A DNA stretch of 64,000 nucleotides from Streptomyces tsukubensis (lineage in GTDB: Bacteria; Actinomycetota; Actinomycetes; Streptomycetales; Streptomycetaceae). The notes beneath the pieces were generated by a model. It saw only the letters and a program-made list of their open reading frames with translations. It had not been told where the DNA came from and did not search any database. This document shows, in pieces, positions 36,246 through 45,091 of the stretch. The stretch covers positions 1,240,001 through 1,304,000 of the forward strand of contig NZ_CP045178.1 of assembly GCF_009296025.1 (NCBI RefSeq), in the 5' to 3' direction. The translations under genes were made by a program, and so were the position numbers. Position 1 is the stretch's first letter. Every line of letters begins with the position of its first letter.

Positions 36246-36731
36246 TCAGATGCCGTGCTTCTTCAGGATCGCCTCGATGTCGCTGAAGTCCTCCGACGGC
36301 TCGGCGCCACCGCGCGGCTTGCCCTTGGAGGCCTCGGGCGGCGCCGTGGCGGGGGCTGAGCGCCTCGCCGGGGCCCGCCCGACGGCGGGGGCGGGCGCGG
36401 GCGCGGAGGCCCCGGGCTCGACCGCCTGACGGCGGGAGGCGGCGCGTGCGGCCCTGCGCTCCTTACGGGTCCCGACGGTGCGCCGCTCGACGGCGCGGGT
36501 GGTGAGGAACAGCAGCCACGCCACCGCGAGCACACCGAACCCCGCCCAGGCCGTCGGGCTGAAGGCCGTGTCGGCCACCCACTGCACGGCGCCGGTCATG
36601 ACCAGGCCGACGGGCACCAGGGAGTAGGCCGCCAGACGGGCGGCCGCGAGGAAGCGCTTGCGGTACGCCGTGATGGCGGCGATGCCCAATCCGGCCGCGG
36701 ACACGGCGGAGCAAACGGTCTCGGCAAGCAT
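36246..36731 (-). CDS. small two-helix membrane protein with disordered tail
   Basis: 161 residues. Hydrophobic segments at 2-22, 34-50 and 59-77 (LAAYSLVPVGLVMTGAVQWV, TAWAGFGVLAVAWLLFLTT), a basic patch RTVGTRKERRAARAASRR, then Pro/Ala-rich tail ending EDFSDIEAILKKHGI. That C-terminal helix is conserved in similar Streptomyces proteins as far as I recall. Function unknown. Divergent from the DsbA-like gene. Confidence 0.65.
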   Translation of the reverse strand: MLAETVCSAVSAAGLGIAAITAYRKRFLAAARLAAYSLVPVGLVMTGAVQWVADTAFSPTAWAGFGVLAVAWLLFLTTRAVERRTVGTRKERRAARAASRRQAVEPGASAPAPAPAVGRAPARRSAPATAPPEASKGKPRGGAEPSEDFSDIEAILKKHGI

Positions 36732-36951
36732 CCGGCCCTCCAGGCATCGGCTTCGTTTCTCACCCGGGCCCAGGCTCGATCATGCGATCGGAGTCCGCGA
36801 CGGCCCGTGTATCTCCCTCCATCCTGCACCGCCCCGCCCCTTCGCGGCCATGGTGCTAACCCCCCTTCGCCGCATCTCCGGGTCATCTCGGGGTCCGGGT
36901 CATCCCCAGGTCGCGGTTGGTGGAGCAGGGCACTGCTGGGAGACTGGGCGC

Positions 36952-37476
36952 ATGAGCGACCCCACCACCTCAGACGCCCCCGTCGTCCTGGACGTCTGGT
37001 GCGAACTCCAGTGCCCTGACTGCCGGAGCGCCCTGGACGATCTGCGCGCCCTTCGTGAGCGGTTCGGCGACCGCCTGGAGATGCGGCTGCGCCATTTCCC
37101 GCTGGAGAAGCACACCCACGCCTTCGCCGCCGCGCAGGCCGCGGAGGAGGCCATTGAGCAGGGGCAGGGCGTGCCGTACGTGGAGGCGGTACTCGGCCAC
37201 GTCGAGGAGCTGGCCCGGCGGGGCGAACCGTTCCTGGTCGACGTGGCGCGCGAACTCGGGATGGACACCGAGGAACTCGACATCGCACTCATCGACGGGC
37301 GCCACATCCTGACCGTCGACGCCGACCAGGCCGAGGGCAAGGCGATCGGCGTCACAGGCACCCCGACCTATGTGATCGGCGGGGAGCTGCTGGACGGCGG
37401 CAAGAGCCAGGAAGGACTGCGCGAACGGATCGAGGAGATCACCGAGAGGCTGTTGGCGGCCGACGGGGCCTCCTGA
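36952..37476 (+). CDS. DsbA-family thiol oxidoreductase (FrnE-like)
   Basis: 174 residues, thioredoxin-fold with a CXXC active site CPDC (residues 21-24: LQCPDCRSALDDLRAL). Helical insert of the DsbA type, then cis-Pro loop TGTPTYVIGGELL. No signal peptide, so it acts in the cytoplasm, as FrnE-type proteins do. ATG 36952 with GGGAG upstream. Confidence 0.88.
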   Translation: MSDPTTSDAPVVLDVWCELQCPDCRSALDDLRALRERFGDRLEMRLRHFPLEKHTHAFAAAQAAEEAIEQGQGVPYVEAVLGHVEELARRGEPFLVDVARELGMDTEELDIALIDGRHILTVDADQAEGKAIGVTGTPTYVIGGELLDGGKSQEGLRERIEEITERLLAADGAS

Positions 37477-37586
37477 CCGACCCCTGCCGACGTCCGCCCT
37501 CGGGATGAATCCCTGCCGGGCGGGCGTCGGCGTTCCGTCCTCACGTTCCTCCGGTGTCACCGGGGCGCATCCCCGGTCAGCCGGGA

Positions 37587-38411
37587 TCAGGACAGTGACT
37601 TGTACAGGTAGTGGGCGGTGGGCAGATAGCCGAGGGAGGCGTACAGGCGTATCGCCGGTGTGTTGCCCGAGAAGACGTTGAGGGCGATCGTGTCCCGGCC
37701 GGCCGACACGGCCACCGACTCGGCGGCCAGCATCAGCGTGCGGCCGTGTCCCCGGCCGCGGAACTCCGGCCTGACCTCGATGTTGAGGATGTAGGCGTCC
37801 TCCGGGCGCACGCTGATGAAGAGATCACCGACGGGCACCCCCTCGTGTTCGAGGACGGTCAGCGACATGCCGGGTGAGTCCAGTCCGTCGGGCAGGTCCC
37901 TGGCGTGGTCGGCCTCCGACTTGGCGCGGGCCTCGCTCTCCGGCACCCCCCTGTCGATCCAGCTCTTGGCGTACCCCTCCTTGCCCGCCGCCAGCCACGG
38001 GCCGTACTCCTCGGGTGTCATCCGCCGGGAGAGGCTGCCTTCGGGCAGTGCGGGCGCCCCCGCCGTCAGTGTCTTGGCCAGGTGGCGGTTGCGCTCGGTG
38101 TATCCGAGGGCCTCGGCGAGCCGGAGGGCGGCGAAGGCCTCGGCCGGCACGGTCGTCTCGATCCGCCCGCATCTCCAGTCGCGGAAGATCTCCTCGGCGG
38201 CGAGAGCGGCGACGGTGGCCCGGCCCCGGCCCCGCTCCCCCTCGTCGATACGCAGGTCGGTTATCCGTCCCACGGAAGGACCGAACACGGGGTGGGTGGC
38301 GAGGTCGGCGGTGCCCACGGGACGGCTGTTGACACACACCTGGTACTGGCGTGTGCGGGTTCCGTCCTCGGCGTACTGAAGCGGCCCGGTCGGCCGCAGG
38401 GTGGTGGTCAC
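37587..38411 (-). CDS. tandem GNAT acetyltransferase
   Basis: 274 residues with two acetyltransferase domains. The first (1-115) has GRITDLRIDEGERGRGRATVAALAAEE, the second has ILNIEVRPEFRGRGHGRTLMLAAESVA; both keep the acetyl-CoA-binding R/Q-G-X-G/A pattern. Substrate unknown. GTG start at 38411. Downstream of the pabC gene on the same strand, 77 bp gap. Confidence 0.85.
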   Translation of the reverse strand: MTTTLRPTGPLQYAEDGTRTRQYQVCVNSRPVGTADLATHPVFGPSVGRITDLRIDEGERGRGRATVAALAAEEIFRDWRCGRIETTVPAEAFAALRLAEALGYTERNRHLAKTLTAGAPALPEGSLSRRMTPEEYGPWLAAGKEGYAKSWIDRGVPESEARAKSEADHARDLPDGLDSPGMSLTVLEHEGVPVGDLFISVRPEDAYILNIEVRPEFRGRGHGRTLMLAAESVAVSAGRDTIALNVFSGNTPAIRLYASLGYLPTAHYLYKSLS

Positions 38412-38488
38412 ACAGGGTTTCTACCCCCGGAGAGGCCGTTCGTCATCCACGAGGGGTGCTCACAGAACGCCGGACGTGGCCGGAGCGG

Positions 38489-39337
38489 TCATCCGCGTGG
38501 GGCCACCGGGTCGGGGTCGGCCGCGGCGCGCTCGGCGAAGATCCGCATCGCCTTGGCGGTCACGGGGCCCGGTTCCGGGGCCAGTTCACGGCCGTCGACA
38601 CGGTGCACGGCCTGGACGTCACGCAGGGTCGAGGTCAGGAAGATTTCCTCGGCGCGCCTCAGTACGTCGAGGGGGAGATCGCTCTCGTGAGCCCCTGTCC
38701 ACTCCACGGTCAGCGCGCGGGTGATGCCCGCGAGGCAGCCGGAGGCGAGGGCCGGAGTGTGGATCTGGCCTTCGAGGACGACGAAGACGTTCGACCCCGT
38801 GCCCTCGCACAGCCGGCCCACGGTGTTGGCGAACAGGGCCTCGGACGCACCCTGTTCGCGGGCGCGGGCCAGGGCGACGACGTTCTCCGCGTACGACGTG
38901 GTCTTCAGGCCGCTGACGGCACCCCGCTCGTTGCGCACCCAGGGGACGGTGACCGCCGCTGTGGTGTCGGGGCGGCGCGGGGCCTCCCCGACGGCCACGA
39001 CAAGGGTGGGTGCGGCGTCCCCGCGCTCGGAGCCGAGCGGGGAGAGGCCACCGGTGTAGGTGATGCGGAGCCTGGCGAGCGGAAGGGGGCCCGCCGCTTC
39101 CAGGACCGCGGCGCAGCCTCGGCGCACCTCGTCGCGGTCGGGTTCCGGCAGTCCGAGGCCGCGCGCGGAGGCCGCCAGCCGGTCCAGGTGCCGGGTGAGG
39201 GCGAAGGGCTCACCCGCGACGGCCTTGACGGTCTCGAACACTCCGTCGCCGACCGTCAGGCCGTGGTCGAGGACCGAGACCTGAGCGTCGTCGCGCTCCC
39301 ACAGCCTGCCGTCCAGCCAGATCGCGGTGCCGTTCAT
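38489..39337 (-). CDS. pabC: aminodeoxychorismate lyase (class IV aminotransferase)
   Basis: 282 residues; PLP enzyme that splits aminodeoxychorismate to p-aminobenzoate, judged by the partner gene. PLP lysine is in SGLKTTSYAENVVAL, phosphate-binding segments EALFANTVGRLCEGTGSNVFVV and EEIFLTSTLRDVQAV. ATG 39337 with GGAGGG upstream overlaps pabB in ATGA. Amino-acid aminotransferase activity is the alternative. Confidence 0.85.
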   Translation of the reverse strand: MNGTAIWLDGRLWERDDAQVSVLDHGLTVGDGVFETVKAVAGEPFALTRHLDRLAASARGLGLPEPDRDEVRRGCAAVLEAAGPLPLARLRITYTGGLSPLGSERGDAAPTLVVAVGEAPRRPDTTAAVTVPWVRNERGAVSGLKTTSYAENVVALARAREQGASEALFANTVGRLCEGTGSNVFVVLEGQIHTPALASGCLAGITRALTVEWTGAHESDLPLDVLRRAEEIFLTSTLRDVQAVHRVDGRELAPEPGPVTAKAMRIFAERAAADPDPVAPRG

Positions 39338-40395
39338 ATGAGGATCCCTCCGCTCGAATCGTACTCTCCGGACGCTATCGCGAGCAGTCGCGCGGCCTTC
39401 AGCTCCGTCTCCCGCCACTCGCGCTCGGGGTCGGAGCCCCATGTGATCCCCGCGCCGGTACCGAACCGCAGTACCGGGCCTCCGGGGGGTCTCTCCAGCC
39501 AGAAGGTACGGATGCCGACGGCGAGTTCGGCGGTGCGCCGTCCCGCGTCCACCCAGCCGACGGCCCCGCAGTACGGGCCGCGCGGCGCCGTCTCCAACTC
39601 CTCGATGAGCCGTAGGGCGCTGGACTTGGGCGCCCCGGTGACGGAACCGGGCGGGAAGGTGGCGTCGAGCAGCTCGGGCCAGCCCGTCCCCTCGGCGAGG
39701 CGGCCCCTCACGGTCGAGACGAGGTGGACGAGGCCGGGGTGTTTCTCGGTCACGCACAGCTCGGGCACGGTGACGGAACCGGTGGCGCAGACGCGTCCGA
39801 GGTCGTTGCGGACGAGGTCGACGATCATCACGTTCTCGGCGTGGTCCTTGTCGAGGAGGTCGGCCTCGGTGCGCCCGGTGCCCTTGATGGGTCCGGATTC
39901 CACGGTGTCGCCGCGGCGGCGGAGGAAGAGTTCGGGCGAGGCCGTGGCGATCTCGACGCCGTGTTCGGGGAGTCTGACGGTTCCCGCGTAGGGGGCGGGG
40001 TTGGCGCGGGCCAGCAGCGCCGTCAGGGCGTCGATGTCGGTCTCCGTGCCGTCCCGCGACGGCATGGGGGCGCTCAGCACCCGGCAGAGGTTGGCCTGAT
40101 AGACCTCGCCCGCCTCTATACGGGTCCGGACCCTTCGCACACCCTCCGTGTAGGCGTCGTGGCCGAGCGAGGACGACCACGCCCCGGCCGCCGGACCCCG
40201 CCATCCGCCCGGCACGGGTCGTGGCACCGGGCTGTGGCGTACATCCGCGAACCTCGCACAGGTCAGGCGGCCCTCGAACCCCGCGGAGACCGCCCAGAAA
40301 CCACGGGAGTCGAGAGCCCGCGGGTCGTCGGTGACATCGCGGAGGCCGGTGGCGAGGAGGTCGCCGAAGCGGGCAAGTGGAGGAAGGTCGCGCAC
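39334..40395 (-). CDS. pabB: aminodeoxychorismate synthase component I
   Basis: 353 residues, the chorismate-binding domain only: AGEVYQANLCRVL, GPIKGTGRTEADLLDKDHAENVMIVDLVRNDLGRVC, FPPGSVTGAPKSSALRLIEELE, GTGAGITWGSDPEREWRETELKA. It is shorter than the 460-plus residues of full PabB, lacking the N-terminal part, a known actinobacterial form. No pabA amidotransferase is adjacent. GTG start at 40395. Confidence 0.88.
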   Translation of the reverse strand: MRDLPPLARFGDLLATGLRDVTDDPRALDSRGFWAVSAGFEGRLTCARFADVRHSPVPRPVPGGWRGPAAGAWSSSLGHDAYTEGVRRVRTRIEAGEVYQANLCRVLSAPMPSRDGTETDIDALTALLARANPAPYAGTVRLPEHGVEIATASPELFLRRRGDTVESGPIKGTGRTEADLLDKDHAENVMIVDLVRNDLGRVCATGSVTVPELCVTEKHPGLVHLVSTVRGRLAEGTGWPELLDATFPPGSVTGAPKSSALRLIEELETAPRGPYCGAVGWVDAGRRTAELAVGIRTFWLERPPGGPVLRFGTGAGITWGSDPEREWRETELKAARLLAIASGEYDSSGGILI

Positions 40396-40563
40396 GTCGG
40401 CGAGTCTATGAGGGCCCGCGGGTCGCCGGAGGCGGCCCGCGGCCCCGGCCCCGGTCGCGCGTCGTGGAAGGCAGCACGCTGCGCAAACGCGTTTTTGTAC
40501 TGGCCCGGGTATCCGCTAGAGTTCAACACGTCGCCGGGACACGCAAGTGTCACGGCAGGACAA

Positions 40564-40636
40564 GCGGACGTAGCTCAGTTGGTAGAGCGCAACCTTGCCA
40601 AGGTTGAGGTCGCCAGTTCGAACCTGGTCGTCCGCT
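40564..40636 (+). tRNA. tRNA-Gly (anticodon GCC)
   Basis: Acceptor GCGGACG/CGTCCGC, D arm TAGCTCAGTTGGTAGAGC, anticodon stem CAACC/GGTTG with loop TTGCCAA, T arm CAGTTCGAACCTG, discriminator T. First gene of a five-tRNA cluster. Confidence 0.95.
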
Positions 40637-40674
40637 CGACAGTGGGGGATCTTCCCGAACCCCCGCTCACTCCG

Positions 40675-40748
40675 GGTGGAGTGGCCGAGAGGCGAGGCAA
40701 CGGCCTGCAAAGCCGTCTACACGGGTTCAAATCCCGTCTCCACCTCCA
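40675..40748 (+). tRNA. tRNA-Cys (anticodon GCA)
   Basis: Acceptor GGTGGAG/CTCCACC, anticodon stem ACGGC/GCCGT with loop CTGCAAA, T arm CGGGTTCAAATCCCG. CCA is encoded. 38 bp after tRNA-Gly. Confidence 0.95.
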
Positions 40749-40749
40749 A

Positions 40750-40821
40750 GGACGATTAGCTCAGCGGGAGAGCGCTTCCCTGACACGGAAGAGGTCACTG
40801 GTTCAATCCCAGTATCGTCCA
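40750..40821 (+). tRNA. tRNA-Val (anticodon GAC), copy 1
   Basis: Acceptor GGACGAT/ATCGTCC, D arm TTAGCTCAGCGGGAGAGC, anticodon stem CTTCC/GGAAG with loop CTGACAC, T arm CTGGTTCAATCCCAG. One base after the tRNA-Cys CCA. Confidence 0.95.
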
Positions 40822-40856
40822 CTGGAACCGCTGGTTGTTCTTGCAGAGGTTTCCCC

Positions 40857-40928
40857 GCGCGATTAGCTCAGCGGGAGAGCGCTTCCCTGACACGGAAGAG
40901 GTCACTGGTTCAATCCCAGTATCGCGCA
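40857..40928 (+). tRNA. tRNA-Val (anticodon GAC), copy 2 with altered acceptor stem
   Basis: Body identical to the flanking Val copies, but the acceptor stem is GCGCGAT/ATCGCGC instead of GGACGAT/ATCGTCC: two base pairs are swapped by compensating changes on both sides. Confidence 0.93.
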
Positions 40929-40975
40929 CGCAGCAGTCACCGCCCGTGGGCCCATGTCCATGACGGTGGCCCCGA

Positions 40976-41047
40976 GGACGATTAGCTCAGCGGGAGAGCG
41001 CTTCCCTGACACGGAAGAGGTCACTGGTTCAATCCCAGTATCGTCCA
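40976..41047 (+). tRNA. tRNA-Val (anticodon GAC), copy 3
   Basis: Identical to the copy at 40750-40821. Last of the Gly-Cys-Val-Val-Val cluster, ahead of a strong terminator. Confidence 0.95.
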
Positions 41048-41050
41048 CAG

Positions 41051-41090
41051 AAAAGGTGCCCCGGCCCGCGAAAGCGGCCGGGGCACTTTC
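41051..41090 (+). terminator. terminator after the tRNA cluster
   Basis: GTGCCCCGGCC (41056-41066) pairs with GGCCGGGGCAC (41076-41086), followed by TTTC; AAAA precedes the stem. It can also serve the zinc-ribbon gene coming from the other side. Confidence 0.8.
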
Positions 41091-41106
41091 CGTTCCCGGA
41101 GCGGGG

Positions 41107-41388
41107 TCAGGACGAGAAGAGCATCCGTCCGAATCCGCGGTTGTGGTGACCGTGGTGGCCATGATGCCCGCCGTGGCGGGGGGCGCCCCAGGCGGGCGCG
41201 GGGGCGACCGGGTAGCCCTGCTGCGGCGGGGCCGGCGGAGCCTGCTGGGACCACTGCGACTCAAGCCGCGTGAGGGATTCCAGCTCGCCGTAGTCGAGGA
41301 ATATCCCCCGGCAGCCGCTGCACTGCTCGATCTGAACACCATTGCGGTTGTACGTGTGCATGGGCGCACCGCACTTGGGACACTGCAT
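41107..41388 (-). CDS. TFIIB-type zinc-ribbon protein
   Basis: 93 residues. MQCPKCGAPMHTY and QIEQCSGCRGIFLDYGELESL supply two CxxC knuckles (zf-TFIIB family), then a Pro/Gln stretch and a His/Gly-rich tail (GGHHGHHGHHNRG) that could bind metal. Function unknown. Confidence 0.85.
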   Translation of the reverse strand: MQCPKCGAPMHTYNRNGVQIEQCSGCRGIFLDYGELESLTRLESQWSQQAPPAPPQQGYPVAPAPAWGAPRHGGHHGHHGHHNRGFGRMLFSS

Positions 41389-41498
41389 GGTCGGCTCAAC
41401 TCCTCGCCGGTCGTCACGGCGTCACCGGATCTCCGCCCGGCTACGTTCCGTCGCACCCTGCTTCGGGTGTCGCACCCCGATTTCGGGGTCTCTGAACC

Positions 41499-42461
41499 CT
41501 ACTTCGTCGGGGCGGGGGTCAACTCGTCAGGGAGATGGGCGATTCTGGCGCAGGCGTCGATCACATCCCGTTCGTCCGCGTCGAGTTCACGGTGTTCCGC
41601 GACCGACTTGGCGATGGCGAGCGCGGCCGTCTGTACCGTCAGGGCGCGCGCGGGCACGTCGAGCGCCGGCCACGGGTCCCCTTCCGCCGGCACGGCGGCT
41701 CCTCCCGCCGCCCGGTAGGCGCCGAGGAAACGGGTCCAGTCGTCGGGGGCGAGCAGCCCGCATGCGAACCAGGCGGCGGGGCGGGCGAGATCCCAGGCCG
41801 GGTCACCCTCCCCCATGTCGTCGATGTCGATAAGTCGCCAGGATCCGTCGCCGCCGGGATCACGGACCAGCTGGCCCAGGTGCAGGTCGCCGTGGCACAG
41901 GCTCCTTCCAGGAGCGGGGCTCTCCGCTCTGGCCCAGGCGGGCAGCGCGGCCCAGGCCGCCTCGACCGCGCGGGCGTCCGGATGTTCCCCGGCGCCGCGC
42001 ATCCGCTCCACCGCGCGAGCCGCCTTCAGCGGTCCGCGCATCGGGGGCAGCGGGCCTGGCAGTACGTCGGTGGGAACGGCGTGCAGCGCGGCCAGCAGTG
42101 TCGCGGTGGCCTCCCAGGGCGCGTCCCTCGGAGCCCTCGGGTCGACGGGAAGGCCGTAGGGCCAGAAGGTCACGGGTCTGCCGTCCGCCGTCACAGCGGA
42201 GCGGGTGAGCGGGGCCAGCAGCACGTGCGCGAGCGCGGGGTGGGCGGCCACGCCCGCCCGTACGGACAGTTCGCCGGGGTCGGTGTCGGCCGCGTGGGCC
42301 TTGGCGACCACGGGGCCGTGGCGGACGACGGTGGCGTCCGGACGGTCGGCGAGCACGTGCGCGGGGGTGTCCGCGAGGCCCTCGCAGAGGCAGGGCCCAC
42401 CGTTCCTGTGCGCCTCGGCACTCGCGAAACGGCCCAGTGCCCGCACGGTCGGTGTGCTCAC
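41499..42461 (-). CDS. APH-fold phosphotransferase
   Basis: 320 residues. Kinase-like fold with Brenner motif SLCHGDLHLGQLVRD (HGDLH instead of HGDxxxxN) and the metal-binding LIDIDDMGEGDPAWDLARPAAWF. N-terminal ATP-binding region VVRHGPVVAKAHAAD is short. Similar to the homoserine/fructosamine-kinase-like APH family of Streptomyces chromosomes; not evidence of drug resistance. GTG 42461 with GAGGAG. Confidence 0.8.
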   Translation of the reverse strand: MSTPTVRALGRFASAEAHRNGGPCLCEGLADTPAHVLADRPDATVVRHGPVVAKAHAADTDPGELSVRAGVAAHPALAHVLLAPLTRSAVTADGRPVTFWPYGLPVDPRAPRDAPWEATATLLAALHAVPTDVLPGPLPPMRGPLKAARAVERMRGAGEHPDARAVEAAWAALPAWARAESPAPGRSLCHGDLHLGQLVRDPGGDGSWRLIDIDDMGEGDPAWDLARPAAWFACGLLAPDDWTRFLGAYRAAGGAAVPAEGDPWPALDVPARALTVQTAALAIAKSVAEHRELDADERDVIDACARIAHLPDELTPAPTK

Positions 42462-42631
42462 CCCGCGGCTCCTCTCGGCTGCGGGCGGGGTCCTCTCCCC
42501 CGCCGGGTCGGGCCGCCGGCTTCCGGCCGCGGGACCTGACCGGGTGAGCGTAACCGGGCGGACGCCCGACGGACGGCGGCGGGCCGTGCGGCGGACGGGG
42601 CAGGCGAGAGGAGGGGGCCGATACGCCCATG

Positions 42632-42795
42632 AGGGGTCCTTGCAATGGGGGAGTCCGATCAGGCCGCGAGGGCTGGTGCCGTGCGTCGCAAGGCGCCGGA
42701 GAGCCCTCGTAACGGAGCCACCAGGGCTTTTCGGCAACGCCGCGAGGTGCGGTGCCGGCCCTCGCGGCTCGGGCGCCCCTATGGCAAGGACCCCT
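42632..42795. repeat. 164-bp imperfect palindrome
   Basis: Ends are perfect inverted repeats AGGGGTCCTTGC (42632-42643 and 42784-42795). Beyond them the arms stay alignable for about 70 bp, with the shared block GCCGCGAGGGC and many compensating transitions. The innermost stem is AGCCCT/AGGGCT around a 15-nt loop. No open frame inside, no target-site duplication seen. Confidence 0.85.
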
Positions 42796-42918
42796 AAGTG
42801 CTCAGCGTTGACGGCTTGTACCGATGTTCCCCAACCCGGGCACGGACCTGGACCCTGGACCTGGGCACGGGCTCGGGCAGGGGCGTGGGCCCGGGTGGGA
42901 GCCGGACCCGGGCAACGT

Positions 42919-42952
42919 AATGCCCGCGTAGCTCCCCAGCTACGCGGGCATT
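42919..42952. terminator. 15-bp perfect hairpin
   Basis: AATGCCCGCGTAGCT (42919-42933) pairs with AGCTACGCGGGCATT (42938-42952), loop CCCC. On the minus strand it ends the small membrane gene at 43039; the A/T ends make it work in both directions. Confidence 0.85.
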
Positions 42953-43038
42953 GTGCCGTCCGCCGCACCCCCGTCCCCACGGGGTTTCCTGGCCTCGATG
43001 TCCCCGCCCGGACCGCTCTTCCGGGCCCGGGGCGCCGC

Positions 43039-43245
43039 TCAGCGCCCCAGCATCACGCCTACGGACGACGCTTGTGTGACCACTGCCTCCCAGCCGCCGA
43101 AGACGACTGCGAGGAGGGCCGCCAGGGGGAGGACCATGGCCGCGGCCACCAAGGGGTGGCGCGTACCGGAACGGCGCGGGCCGAACGCGGCCGCGGCCTT
43201 GCGTCCCTGCGTACGGATCAGTGTCCGCGCTGCCGTGTCCGCCAT
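43039..43245 (-). CDS. small single-helix membrane protein
   Basis: 68 residues from ATG 43245, with AGGAGAGGGA upstream. Basic N-terminus (RTLIRTQGRKAAAAFGPRRSGTRH), one transmembrane helix PLVAAAMVLPLAALLAVVFGGWEAV, short tail. Supported by its ribosome site and the clean terminator that follows. Function unknown. Confidence 0.65.
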   Translation of the reverse strand: MADTAARTLIRTQGRKAAAAFGPRRSGTRHPLVAAAMVLPLAALLAVVFGGWEAVVTQASSVGVMLGR

Positions 43246-43521
43246 GGTCCCTCTCCTGTCGTATGAGGCGCGGCGAGTGTGTGACCTCGGGGGACGAGTA
43301 CCGCACCCGCCGCTTACCTTCAAATCTAGGTGTCGGCGGGGGGCCGGGCGTCATGCCTTCGTACCGAATGGCGGGCCTCCCCCAGGATGAGCGGTCCCGC
43401 GCGGACTACTCCCCTGGGTGGAGAGACCGCGCGCTCTCCTCAACCCGGACGAGGAAGCGGGGTCTAGGGGTCCCTCAGGGTACGGATCCACCGAGGCCGC
43501 TTCGCACCGGAGGACGAGGGG

Positions 43522-44511
43522 TCAGAACGGGCGGTCACCGGCGATGGCGACCCGCTCCGCGACGCGGCGGTGCGGCGCGTAGTCGTTGACCGCGTAGTGC
43601 TGCGTGGCGCGGTTGTCCCAGAAGGCGATGTCGCCCGCCTCCCAGCGGTGGCGCACCTGGAACTCAGGTACGTGCGCCTGCTGGAAGAGCAGCCTCAGCA
43701 GCCGGTCGCTCTCGTCCCTGTCGAGTCCCACCACGCGCGTGGTGAACGAGGTGTTCACGAACAGCATCTTGCGGCCGGTCTCGGGGTGACGTCGCACGAC
43801 CGGGTGCTCGACGGGCGGGAACTCGTCCTGGAAGGGGGCCAGCCTGCTCGCCGGGTAGAAGCGGCTGAAGCCGGGGATGAAGTCGTGGACCGCGCGGGCT
43901 CCGTCGATCCTGTCCTTGATGTCCTGCGGGAGGTTGTCGTAGGCCGCCGCCATGTCGGCCCACATCGTGTCGCCGCCCGCGGGAGGCACCTCACGCAGTT
44001 GCAGCACCGCTCCCATGGCGGGACGCTCTCGGAACGTCACATCGGTGTGCCAGACGTTCTCGAAGGTCGGTGTCGTCCCCTCGGCCTTGTCGAAGCGCAC
44101 GGTCTCCTTGTCGTCACCCGTCGCCAGCAGCGGGTTGGTCTCCAGCTCTCCCCAGTTGCCCGCGAAGTCACGCTGGGCCCGCGAGGTCAGGTGCTGGCCC
44201 CGGAAGAAGAGGACCTTCCATTCCAGCAGGGCCCGGTTGAGCTCGGTCCTCAGTGCCTCGGTGAGCGGCCTGGACAGGTCGAGGCCGTGGACGCGCGCGC
44301 CGATCGTACGGGCGAGCGGCTCCAACTCGAACAGGCCGTAGGGCCGTTCCTCGACGCCTTCGGGGAGCCTGCGCAGTACGCGGACGCCTTCGTAGATGCC
44401 GTCGTCAGGGATCCGGTGGTCGCGCAGGGGCGGGTGGCCGTCGGGTACGGGAGCGGGGGTGCGTACGGGAGCGGGGGCGTGGGCCTGTGTGGTGTCGGTG
44501 GTGAGCGTCAA
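43522..44511 (-). CDS. TauD/TfdA-family Fe(II)/2-oxoglutarate dioxygenase
   Basis: 329 residues. Iron ligands in NVWHTDVTFRERP (HxD) and the distal His in DNRATQHYAVNDY; 2-oxoglutarate arginine in HRRVAERVAI. Closest in pattern to TauD/AtsK alkyl-sulfate or taurine dioxygenases, so sulfur scavenging is likely. TTG start at 44511 chosen because GGAGG is 5-6 nt upstream. It is not beside sulfonate transporter genes here. Confidence 0.85.
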   Translation of the reverse strand: MTLTTDTTQAHAPAPVRTPAPVPDGHPPLRDHRIPDDGIYEGVRVLRRLPEGVEERPYGLFELEPLARTIGARVHGLDLSRPLTEALRTELNRALLEWKVLFFRGQHLTSRAQRDFAGNWGELETNPLLATGDDKETVRFDKAEGTTPTFENVWHTDVTFRERPAMGAVLQLREVPPAGGDTMWADMAAAYDNLPQDIKDRIDGARAVHDFIPGFSRFYPASRLAPFQDEFPPVEHPVVRRHPETGRKMLFVNTSFTTRVVGLDRDESDRLLRLLFQQAHVPEFQVRHRWEAGDIAFWDNRATQHYAVNDYAPHRRVAERVAIAGDRPF

Positions 44512-45091
44512 GGTGTCCTCCGGTCGTATCGGGGTGCGGGGGCGCGGATGGGCAGCCGGGTGCCGGCTGACGCCGCGCCGCACACGTCTCGTGGATCGCG
44601 GCTCGTGGTGCGTGGGGTGCGGGGCGTAGGGGGATGGTGATGCGTGGTTATTGAGGTGCGACGACGGTCCCCGGTAGGTGGGCGCGGTGGCGTGGTCGTC
44701 GGATGAGAGGCCGCGCGGGACGCGGGAGGGGCCGCCTCAGCGGCTGACGGCTGCGGGGGGCGAACCCACCCGGCCGCGGCGGCGCAGGAAACTGACGCCG
44801 CGCGGTCCACACTCGCCGGGGGCGGAACGTCGTGCCGACGTGGGCTCCCCGTGCATCCAGTGTGCTGTCATGCTGCCGACCATAACGCAGCGGGTGGCCC
44901 CCGCCCAGGGGGTCTCGGCGTCGGTCTCACTGCGTGGACCTGCGGTGAGTCCCCGTCAGGGCGGGCTCGCGGCGGAGCGGGTGCCCGCCCTGACGGGGTG
45001 GCGGCTGAGCCGGGCCGGAGTGGCGGTGGCGTCCGGCGCGGCCCCTGTCCGCGCCGGACGCCGGCCTGTCACCCCTGTCACCGGAGGGCGA
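44512..45091. other. 580-bp gap upstream of the dioxygenase gene
   Basis: Only weak open frames. One minus-strand frame of 44 residues (44737-44871, begins MTAHWMHGEPTSARRS) is the best candidate, but it has no ribosome site, so it is not called as a gene. Repeated GCGGGTGCCCGCCCTG-like sequence lies at 44945-45005. The promoter and any leader of the dioxygenase gene should be here. Confidence 0.4.

Larger units (their letters stand above)
42462..43038. other. 577-bp gap with a large palindrome and a terminator
   Basis: No gene seen. It holds the 164-bp palindrome (42632-42795), a short ACCTGGGC-rich stretch (42840-42910) and the hairpin at 42919-42952. The first 170 bp should hold the promoter of the APH-fold gene. 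Confidence 0.5.

Noticed and set aside
41499..42461. Antibiotic resistance kinase
   Set aside because: The fold is APH-like but the chromosomal setting and short ATP region do not support a drug substrate.
44737..44871. 44-residue leader gene before the TauD-type gene
   Set aside because: No ribosome site and no Cys leader consensus; kept only as a note in the gap entry.
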